Source of the DNA: Phoronis australis
Taxonomy: Eukaryota > Phoronida > Phoronidae
DNA length: 64,000 bases
Direction of reading: 5' to 3'
Assembly: GCA_002633005.1 (NCBI GenBank)
Contig: NMRA01000177.1
Location: 188,001 to 252,000 of the forward strand
The number at the start of each line of letters is the position of its first letter. The first letter of the stretch is position 1. The translations under genes and the position numbers were made by a program. Of the stretch, positions 36,101-48,100 are shown one piece after another. Below the pieces are notes generated by a model, which had not been told where the DNA came from, ran no database searches, and saw only the letters and a program-made list of their open reading frames with translations.

Positions 36101-39100
36101 TCACCATGTCACAGGCAATCCATTCTCTGACACTATAGAGCCACTAAGTTTCTATGAAGAGTAAGTGTAGACTGCACTACCTGGCACAAAACAAACATAT
36201 CTTAAGAGTCTGGATCACAATTCCAAACGTTACCTGAGACTCTTTTGATGAGGAAGTGTGAATATTCCTGCAAGGTTGCGTTATGTTAAGATTAAATAAC
36301 AAAAATCTTTTGTGTCTGGATTATTAAAAACGTTGTCTTCTAAACTTCATGATTGCAAACTGGAAATACTATTTGGCTCCCCAAAGCCAGAGATTAAGTG
36401 GCATGAACGTTTTATGCTTGAATTATAATTCCAAAACACTGAGAATTTCAAAGTGGTGCACATAGGCATTGCCTGTAACTTGAGTCAGTAACGGAAACAG
36501 AATCCTAACACGATCAGAAACATTACGAGACAGACTTTACGAAATGCCATAATTTAATTTTCGTGTTTCCGCCAGCTACACAGGCCAAAATGCAGCTTTT
36601 ACAGCATTCTCTTTTAGAATAATTGATACTTACCAGCCAGTAAAACCAGTTACAGGCCACCTCATTTGAACTCAAGGCGATTTCACGTGACATTGTGAAA
36701 AGCCACCGACGTACAGAGATGCACGTTGCCGATGCCGTACTATAGTTCTGGACATAAACATTGTGTGGGAACTCATTAGGTCGGAGTTTACGTTCTGCAA
36801 GACAGAATTAAGAAGCAATAGGGTAAATTCTCATCAATTTAGGACAAAACATGGCTGGCAAGTGACATTTTGTTTTTTCATTTGTTCATGAAAGATAACA
36901 AGCACAAAATAAATGCTATTAAATTTTTAAAGATCAACACCACAGTTACCACCAGACTATAATTCTGAAATGGATTTTTATCATACTTCAGAATTTTTAC
37001 TGACAGACATCATTATCTAGCCCTGCAACAGAGCCGATTATACGACTTCACGGCACGGTGGCAACCAACATAATGCAAAATCTCACCAATTCCAGACAAA
37101 AAGTGCTGAAAAATTGATGTTTTATATTTCCCAAATGTTTCAAACATTGTTGTGATAGCCCAAAATTTCACAAAACGTCATATGATGGCAGCTAAAGAAC
37201 ATATGTCTTGTGTTACTAATCTTGAAAAAAATAAAGTTTCACTTGTCCACTGTATTGTGTTCTGAAGTGGTCAATTCTGACATTAAATGAATGGATTGAT
37301 TGATTTAACAATGGTCATCAAAAAATACAATACATAACACAATACAATGTATTAAGACAAGCATTTAGAGACAGATAAAACTATCAATGGTAAAAGTACA
37401 TAAAAATAAATTAAGGACAATCAATGTACGTATGACACGAAAAAGTGAAAAAAAAAATAATTCCCACATGCTCTGCAAACTTTTTTGCTTTTGTCACTAA
37501 AATCTCGTCATATGTTCAGTGCTAATTACCAGTAGCTGATACAGAAAGGAGGGACAAGCGATGGTGTGATACTTCGTAACTTCTTGAATAAATGTATCCT
37601 TAATAGCAGCAAAGTGCTGAGATACTGCATGCATAACAGACACATTCCCTCCTACTAGCCGTGTTCTTTGTAACAAAAAGTTGCTCTAAGCTTCATACCA
37701 CTACCAAAGATTTCCAATAGAGCGCGCTGGTAGCTTTTTCTTACTTCATTTCGAGAAAAACTCCCGTGGGTGTTTTCTGGTGATGGGTGCTTTATCAGAA
37801 ATCTCCAGGCTGTACTGCTGCACTAACAGTGCAAGACATTAAGTAATCAGACGGAATACCGTTAACAACAAAAATGGCTGGCTATAACTATTATGGGGCA
37901 ATATTTTGATTACAAAATGGCTATGCCACATTTCCAAGTTCCTTTTTAAATCCCCTTCATTTTCCGATGGTGAATTCGGCTTCTGTGCAGCCACCATGAC
38001 GGGGAATCCCTGGTCATTTTGTCTGAATACTTTTGGCTTGTACTGTACGTGCTGAACACCGATTCTCGTATGAGATGCCAGTCAAAGGCTGTCTTACCAT
38101 TTAAACTTGGAGATCGGATATTGTTTAAGTATTGTCCATATCGAGGTGGACAATTAGACGAATCTGCTGTGAAAATAAATGAAGCCGTGGAACAGAGCAT
38201 GATTCAAGGAGAGAACTGGTGCTTTAAATTGGCAAACAAAGCCACTACAAACTCATCACTTGTCAAACAGCTAGCTTTTGATTAGACCACTCACCATGAA
38301 AAACTGGCCTCAAATTGTTCCTTTCTTATGTTACACGCGATTTCTGTACCTGGGAAAAGTGTTTTTGGCCGAGACCACGCTCAATAAGCTGACCTTGGTA
38401 TATAGTCCTAAGCGTGAAAATTATTTGAACGCCGCACACGGCAATAATACAGCAAACGAGATGAACAGAGGAGAGTGGTGTCAGAACTAGACTGACACTA
38501 GTTTTAGCTCTGCTGTTCCAACTGTTTACAAGCAGATAGCACTTGACTGACGTGACCTATGAGGTCAGGCTAATGATGATGTCATTGGTTCATAATAGAA
38601 TACTAGAGAACATTCCAGGAGATTGTTCTATAGGGTCAGGCTAGTGATGACCTAATTCGTATACATTAGAAAACTAGAGGACATTCTAGAAGAATGTTCC
38701 ATCACATGAGTAATTAGAAAATAGAACCCTATTCTGGAACATTTTAGAGCCTTGTTTGTGTGTCTGTGTGGAAATCTCCAAAGATCTAGAAAGAATTTGT
38801 TTATTGGTGAAAAATTCCAGAACCTTGTAAGAGACTATAAACACCAGGACACGAGTTCATAGCAGTCAATTGAGTTAAAGTTCAGTAAAAGTAGAGTTGA
38901 AACTATTTAAAATTATAAGTTAAGGTATCAATTGAGTGGCAGCTACAGAAACAGAACTCTCACCTTTAGTCGGCAACAGTCTAATATAGCATGCTCATAT
39001 TTTGAGAACTAGTTTGATGCCTGTAATTCAGAGGAGAAAAATGGTTCTCAAAATGCAGGCACATTGTATCAGACTATTACCCCTTTAGTCAATGGATGGC

Positions 39101-42100
39101 ATGTTATCAAACCAACACGTAACAGTTCCTGAAGAGATTCACAAGTCACAGATTTTGTAGCACTAGCTGGCGCACAGAACCCACATTACATCAAATGATT
39201 CATTTGAGTTGACTTGTAAGGCTACCCTCGAGATTAATGAAATGATTAACATGCAACAGTCCTGAGTCTATCAGCACGTCGAAAGCTATTAGAACTGTTT
39301 AGTGACTACCTACAACCACCCATCCACTGGGTAAAATGTGACAAGTGGACTCACCAAATTTCTCATCTATAACCTCAAAGAGAGCAAAGCAGGAAGCCAC
39401 ATCGTCAGTCAGCCTCAGTTTGGCAACCAGCGCCTATAAATGCAGAATGAAAAAACTGACATTTCAAAGACCGTTAATAATTTAAATATATCATCTAAAA
39501 CTTTCAGTGAGCTGGACAGTTTTCAGGGTGATGCAATGACTTTCCCATGAGATATAGGACCCCAATTACAGGCTCTGTCTTCTTTATAGACTATTTAATA
39601 TATATTATTTCAGTTTCGATGGTAGTTCTATGAGATATAGGACTACAGCATGAGGGTCTATCTTCATTAAAGATTATTTAATAAATATCATTTCAATAAT
39701 AATGAGTACCAATTATCAAAGGCATCATTTTGTATTTTTTCACGAAACAAAATACATGGCCCGTACGAGAAACCAATCATGCAACGGTAGTAAATACGAC
39801 AAAAATACTTATCTATCACACCAAAGTAGTTCTCAGTATGATCATAGAAAACGAGCGGGAACTAAAGCTTTGTACATTGCGGTGATGCCATCTCATTTCA
39901 TCAAGATGTCAAGAGGTCAAGATAGACTATGACATTCTGAGAACGAGTTTGATGTTATCACTGAGGCATTGAAGAAAAACAAAAATGCAAGCGGTGTATA
40001 CAAGAAAACCGGGTAATTTTGAAGTAAATAATGATAAATATCAAAAATGAATCACTACTACAGCAAAATGAACTCATAATATGAAGTCAGCAGTAGATGA
40101 AAACAAGTTTATTACAACAGAACTTATGCAAAATGAGATACTACTGAATTGTTGCCAAACAATTTGAAAACAAAACAAAAGAACTAGTTTTTGTGGAATC
40201 ATTATCGAGGGAATTAAATCAATAACATGACTGGTAAATACACGAAAAACATTCACATAACTTGAATTAAAAAAACCATGCTCGCACCGAATAAACTTTC
40301 ACTGTGTCGAAGCTTCGTTGAATCGTTACCATGGCAACCGTTCTGTCGGGTAATAGCACCTTTAGCTCCACTTCATTGTTACTGTGAGTTGTGGAATTCT
40401 GCATGAAAATAAATCATTTTTAACATCTTAGACATTACCAACAACAATGCTGCGTACTCACTCGAGATCAGCCCGGAGATGTTTCGAACGCATGACCTCA
40501 GTGGTCGCAGTCCAACACTTTCCTAATAGAACTAAAAGACAGCATGACAACTGGCCATGAATTTCAAGAGTATTAACTGATAAGGTCGGCAGCCTTGATT
40601 TCAACTGATTTTACCAAATGACTGGAAGCCAATGTTGGTCATGGCTGACTTCTAACAAATCCAACAATATTTACTGTTTTGTGAATCTGCTCAAAGCTAA
40701 CAACTTCCCAAAGTCCATCCTACCCAACAATAGCACCAGAAACACAAGTCTTGGCCCTAACGCCAATCGTGTCGCTTTAAGAATCCATTGGCCAACATAC
40801 AGAACAACTCCCTTAACCTTCAGGCAAACAGAAATACAAAGAATGGATGATACGTCTCGCAGGGACACGGTCCACTTACTGAGTTGTCGTCAGCTACTGC
40901 CAAGAAGTCCTGTATTATATCACTCTCACCAATAACGCGAACAGCACACACTGGAAAAAAAGGCATTTAATATAACCCCAGTATTTATTAAGTCAAATTT
41001 TTACCAGCAAACAATGTTTGCATCAGGACGCAAATTTGCTGGATTTCCGAGTGCCATCAAATTTCGCCGCATTAATTCTGGAAAATTTATACATATGTTA
41101 GACGTTTGTTTACTCAATTGAAATTTCAAGACAGACTGTTCTGAGTCAATGGCAGTATTGCAGCCTATTCTCTGGTGCTTATTTATTCATTTACACTGCA
41201 CATAATAACAGAGTCTTGTTATTCACGGGTTTTCCTTCTATTATTATTATTAGTTTCCTTTTTCTAGAGCTTAACAACTCTCAAACAACTCAACTTTCAA
41301 CTATGAAACTCTCCAACTATGTTCGAGGCAACCATAAATTTATAAAATGGACTACTTCCCTACCTAACATCACAAAAATGCCAATCATTGAAATGAATAT
41401 TCAAATTAAATCATCTCATATCGCCTAACGTATAGCGTTAACTAATACCATCCTCATTCAGCTTACTAACCTCTCTCCTAAGCATTGATGTAAACTCTGC
41501 CATCTCAACTTTGTATGTTTTCAGCTAATTCCCACCAACACAGCTCTCTCTCCTTATGTTCATCTCAGTACCACCCACTCACCTCTTGACACGTATTGCT
41601 CTAAGCCCCGCCTACTCACCTCTCTCCATGTATTGCTCTAAGCCCCGCCTCCTTGAGTCCAGCTGCTGTTCTGACAGCTTCAGCGGCCATTTGCCAGGCA
41701 TTTTGGGAAAGTTGAAATCCACAAACTCCCTCTTCAGGTTGTTGTGCAAACTGGAGAATTCACTGTATCGCCTCGAACAGAGATGTCTACCAGCCATGTA
41801 AATATTGTACACCTGCAGAATACAGTGACCTACGAATCCTAACATTTCTCAAGTCAAAAGATTGCAAGTCCCTGTCAATCAAACAAACAAATAATCTACA
41901 GAAGTCAATCCAAGCTCTAAATTCCACTATCAACTATAAGAAGTACGAATGTTTAAACCAATAAAAACATTAAATTAGGGTTAGCACTATAAGTTCAATC
42001 TCACAAAAATAGTGTTAACTCTCGACTTTAGAGACAATCGGCAAAGCAGAAACACAAGGCTTCTTGCTTGGCAAAATCAGACATGCCAATGTTTAGACTG

Positions 42101-45100
42101 TGCTAAATTCCAACCCAACTGTTATAGTCATTGGAATTTTTGAAAATAAACATTTTCCAGCAAGTAGCACTTTACCAACTAGTTCACGTGCAAGATTTCA
42201 TGGTCCTAGAAAACCTAAATCATTTGCAGGCAGGAGTCCACAAAATCACCACAGATGGTCTTACCTGGTCCACAGAGGTAACCATGAACCAAGGACATCG
42301 TACTATGTTCATACTCTACAGCTGAAGTGCCCTCTATGCTAGGGAAATCAAACTAGGGCTTCCTGAAATCTTAACCAACGTAGACTCACCACATATTTCT
42401 CTCCATGTTGTTCAACAGTTTGGTAGTCTGGTATTGAGATAGGTAGTGACCTCTTCTCTGAGTAGTCATACGAAGACGGACCTGAGGAGTCATCACTCGG
42501 TTCTAGTCGCTCCGCTACTTGCTTTGGCACGGATATCACTGGAAATACAGATTATCAGCGTGACCTGACGAAAGCCTGGGGCTCAACCAGCAGCCATCAT
42601 GGCCGTCATCGAAGTGGCCAGTTTTGAACAAATGGAGGCTTGGACAGAATGGAAACGAGATAAAAAAGATGGCCCATTTCAAGACAACCTCGACAAAGAA
42701 AATGGCTAAACAAAGAATTTTAAAATTACAATGCGTTTTCTTAGTTCAATTGATATTTAGACATAATCAACATCACAGCTGTTACCACCTATGTCATCCT
42801 GACGATCCGCAAACGCTGGCAACCATGCCTTTTGGGCGAATACCTCCCCATCGTGTGACGTCAGGCTGACCTCATATGGAATCCCCGCATATGGAAGATT
42901 TGGAAACCAACTTTTTAAACTCCAGATGAGTCTCTAGCATAATACTAGTACTTTTCAAGCAGGATGAGATCATACCAAATTACACCTCAAGTAAAAAGTA
43001 AGACCTCTCTAAGATTTGGGAGGTACGCTCACAAATTTACCAGCACACACTTCTAAAATAGTCACTGCCAAAAGTGACTGGGCAACCACTATTACAGCCC
43101 TCAAGATACTCACTCTTTCCATTAGTTGCATATTAAGCAATCATTTCTCCTTGCATGTGTATTGTAGTTATTAGGCTAGCATGTTGCTTTCCTTGTCTCC
43201 CAACATGATTTATGAAAATGTAAACAATAGTGACACTTGGCCTTTATCAAATCAGGCTTGTACTAGTAACACTCCTAACACATGAGAGTATCAGCTGGAA
43301 AATGTTCTTCATAATTCACACAACAGAGGACATCGACAAGGTCACACCATACATGTAGAGCTCTTGGTCAAAAAGTTATAGTTTCTTATGCGATAGAAAC
43401 CAGGGGTTGTAAACAGTTATCTTTCTGAACTTTGTAAACTTCCTGAACAGACAAATCAAGTGTGCAAACCACGGCTTCCAAGTGCCAAATTATAAAATGG
43501 CTTTTCTAAACAGCATAAAAATAAGAGCACTGCCCTAGAAATCACTTGCTCCCTTGCTTACTTTTACTTGTAAAACCGAGCTGAGAGGAATAGGAGACAC
43601 CTTTGTGCAATGCTCCAATGTCAGCCAGTAAAGCCAGGACTTGAACCCAGGTCTCCCAAGTGGGAGTCTGGAGTTCTAACCACTGAGCCACATTGTCTCC
43701 TCTTTTTTAAACATCAGTCCTACCAAACCAGAAGGTTGATTATATAGATTCAAGACATCACTAATAGATTGCGAGCTAGGACAACTATAACTCCCAGACT
43801 ACGAGCCAAAAGTATTCAGACAGAATGACCCGGAATTCACCATCATGAAGGTGGGGTGGAAGACACAGCCATCAACAGAGTATCCTTAACCTGTGACTGA
43901 CAATGAAAGGTAAAGATAGTAAGGTAGCTAAGGCCATTCTGTAATTAGAGTTTTGCTGTCCTAATAGATGCTAACAGTAATTTTTGCTGTTAACAGAATT
44001 AGCCAGCAGGACAGCGGGAGGGGGGTGGTGTTTGGTCTGATTACTTTTGTCTCGTACTGTAGTTGCTTGGACACTCAATTTCAGCATCTGGACTGTGGTT
44101 TCGATGAACTTTTTCAGTGGCTCTGTAAGCTGGGTAAACAGATTGCATGACAAACCTGTGACACATGGTAAGACTATCTGACGTGCAATCTGCTAAACCA
44201 CACAATTCAATCACTTAATGAATAGAAAACGGAGAGGAAGACCTGGGAGCGAAACCTTTGAATTCAGCATCAACCTCAAGTTTAAAGCAGCTATAAAACC
44301 TCTTTTCAACACAAAAACTATCACTGTGAAATTGGCCAGAAATTGTTCCTTAGTCAAACTGGAGGGGATATCGGGGCTTTGAAAGAATCGCCAGTTCATT
44401 CTTGCTTGACATTGGGCTCTACAAGTTGGCTTGTCACGTGGCGTCACTTTAGGCGCCAAGAATTGTCTAATGGAACAACGAACTGTCGGTTCTTTCCAAA
44501 CGCAGAAATCACTTCTCGTTGGTGTAAGGAACAAGCAAAGTCCAATTTCGTTGAATTAAGCGGTCAAATAAAAACTTTTCTTTCTTCAATGTAACATGGG
44601 TTAAGTCGCTCCAATTTCAATATTTTCTGTCCAACTAAAATATGAACTCCAAATAAATGTTCTTGATTTTGAACTCCGATACAAGATGATCCAAACGGAG
44701 GACGGAAAAGTCCAAGTTTGCCTGACCACTAGATTCAAGCTAAAAACTGAAGTTTATACTCAATATTTTGAATTTAAACTGAAATATGTAGCTTCAATGT
44801 TAGGAACACATTCCAGTTTTTTCCTCATTTACGCAAATCGTTTTGCACTTAAGCACAAAATTAAAGACACTAGCAAAGATGATACTAAAGTTGAACGGAA
44901 ACGAACGAAATTAAGTTGGTGTAAGTGTTCAAAGGTTTGATACAAGGTCCAGCTTAAAGTGACAGTACAAGCTAAGTGTTCAGACAAAATGACCTACAAT
45001 TCGTTGACATGACGTCTGGGCAGAAGCTGAATTCGTTGTCAGAGTTGTCTCCCCTGATGACGAAGAATGAAGGGGAAGTAACACAAAAGTTAGTAAGGTG

Positions 45101-48100
45101 GCTCAGCCATTTTGCAAACACAATTTTGATCCCGTAATAGTCAATGCCAGCCATTTTTACGGTTAACAAAATGAGCCGTCATGTTAGGAAAACGTAATTT
45201 AGCCCGATTACTTAGGTCTTGTACTGCATCTGTACCTAATTGCTTTAATCCTACCTGTTAGAGTGAGGGTGTCACCCCCTGATCGGATCAAATCAACAAC
45301 ATGTTTGTGAGTGGCGCCTTCAACGTTTTCATTGTTGCTGTAAAGAACAATCAGCGACATGGAACAAGTTGCAACAAAGACAAATTCTGTTACATGAAAA
45401 TTCTACTTTAACGAAGAACAAATTTTGTCTCGTTAAAGATGTTTCATACCACAAGGGACAAATTCTGTCACAAGAAAACTCTAAATTGACAAAAAACAAA
45501 CTTTGTCTCATCCAAGATTTACAACATAACAGACAAGTATTGTTACATTCTACATATACCAAAAGGGACAAAATTCTGTTAAGGTAAAACATCGACAATT
45601 TCAGACAAAAATAAGTGCCAAAATTGCTTTTTTCTGTGTTTTCAAGAGCAAAATTACTAGTTTTTCAAACCATTTACTAGTGGTAGCTATATGACGTAAT
45701 GAGCATGATACACTGTCAATTGTCACATAGCGTTTGATTTCACTTTATTTCTGTTTCTGTTGACGAAGGATGTTATTATATCCGAAAATTTCAGTGATCC
45801 ATTTTTGTTGTTTTATTTACAAATATTCATTCTACTTTTCGACACACAAGCGTATCCTTTAGAGGATCTGGATCGCCTCTTTTAGTTTCAGATTTATTTT
45901 CTATGTTATTTATCAGAAAAGTTAGTAAATTAAAAAAGGAGACAGTCGCACAAATGAAAAAGTTCCTATTAATCCGACGTTTCGTCTATTCATAAGACAT
46001 CATCAGGATACAAACAATCAGATATCAACAAGTGTCGACATGCAAGTCAGGTTACATCCATGAAGTGAAATGAGTGCAACAACAATGGCAGGAAATAGTA
46101 AACAGGTCATCACCATAGCTATAGGGTCACTGAGCCCTGCATGTTGTTCAGAGAACCAGATAGTCCTAACAAAGCTTTAGTATTTAAAATAAAACGCAAG
46201 TGTAAGCCCATCAAATGATAAGTGAAGCTGCCTTCTCGTGCCATCTTGTGCCATCCCAGCACAAACAACAAAAGGTTGTATTGAATAGGGGTCTGAATAG
46301 AACACCATTGCGTGCTGGTGTTATTTGCAGCTGTTTGAATTAAAGGCGATTCTGGAGGTGACGTAGACAAAAGCAAGCCAATATGCCTAACAGTTCGTTA
46401 CATTTGGCAATTTATGGCACTATTGGGTTCAGAGCGATGCTCTTAACATACTGTAGGAATCAATTTTACATGCGTTACCATTGAAGATAACCTTTAATGT
46501 AAAGTAATTCCTTGACATGTTCTTTACAGATTACACTGACTTTTGATTCTATTATGGCCAAAAACTAGAGACGTAATTAAAGTTAGTAACGGTGGCTGTG
46601 TCATTCTGTCGCCATGGTAATTATTTCCAGTCATTTTTGCTGTTAACAGAATAAGCCGTCGTGATGGAGAAATGGTATTTTGTCTGATAAACATTTGTCG
46701 TGTACAGTAGTTGAAGCACAATCCCAAAGGACTGTTACACATACTCTTGCATAAGGTTTGTAGAGCTCCGTGCTCGGTTGCAACTGTTCATTCATTAACA
46801 CAGACTTGATTAACAGGACTGTATTTTCTAATGGACAGCTTTAGATACCAACAGAAATGCAGTCCTATTTTTGACCAAATTTAAATGAGGTTTAAAAACG
46901 TTATTTGAAAAACGAAATTGTGGGTACCAAAGCAACGAGTTTGCATATCACAACCGATGATCTTGAAAAGAGTTTTTATAATGGAAGGCAGATTCATAGC
47001 TACACAGCGTGAATTTTTCACATTTAGCTGTCAAACCCACGAGAGCTAGCCCAAGCAACATCACTGAAACAGTAATGTCCAAGTATGTAAATTGTCCTTC
47101 TCTAAGAAATTTGTAAGGTTCCCATGGCAACAATCAATAGCCAAGAGTTCTTAAATATAAATCAACTCCACACGATTCTTCACAGATAACATGTTACCTG
47201 GAAATACCCATCAATTCATCAACTCAGATGCCTGATAATGAAACAATGACGGGAATTGGTCTCTTTCAACAAAGCAGTCAATTGTAATAAGTATGGTAAA
47301 ACTTCTCCAGTTAGGGCACTGCCAGTCTCTAAAATTTGAGATGCAGAAATTCAAAGATAAAATGAATTTTTTCGATTCTATAGATTGAAACACTGTCAAT
47401 TTTGGTGTTATTCAAATTTTCAAAAATTCAAGATGATTCTAGAGCCATACCCAATCATTCTATGCATATACACTAGGCTCCAGTTCTAGTATTCTATTGT
47501 AAACAAATCACAGCGTTACTGGTCTGACCTCATAGGTCATGTCATCTGCGAGTAAATAAATAGAACAGCAAAATAAAACTCAGAGCACTAAAACCAGTGC
47601 CAGTCTACTCCTGACACAAGTAAATCATGACATATGTTTGTATTGATTGTATCAAATTGCAAACTGAACCCAGGGGAAAATAATTGTAACAGGAATTTTA
47701 TCTTGTCATCAATGTTTCATCAGACTGCTCAGGCCCTTTCATACTAAATTAACTCTGATACAAGCGAGCAGAGTGTCCATGTAAACTGCGAAGTTAATTG
47801 AACTGTTCATACCAGCTTGGGTAGTTAACGACATCGAAGAAAATCGTAGATGACGCTGTAGTTATTGAAGTAATCACAAGGTAGCGTTGATGCATCCCAT
47901 GCTTGCTAGGATTTTTTAAAATGACAATTTGAGAACATTTACATGTGCTAAGCAATCTAAAATTTATTTCTAATTCCACTGGTGGTTATTCGAGGAAAAT
48001 ATAAGCAACTATTAGTAACGACATTGCCCTTTAATTGTTGAGAATAATAGTGGCCCCTGGCGATAACTTCGATGCCACCGAAGTTGACCGTTCATACCGC

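Noticed and set aside
38019-38490. Two plus-strand open frames in SNX27 intron 8
   Set aside because: The first starts inside a MITE end. No homology, splice or domain evidence supports them.
43571-43702. tRNA gene on the minus strand
   Set aside because: The head has A- and B-box-like sequence but is joined to a SINE body and lacks a proper acceptor stem. The same applies to 63196-63320.
44211-44534. 107-codon minus-strand open frame
   Set aside because: It overlaps a dispersed repeat (similar to 63895-64000) and shows no recognisable protein.
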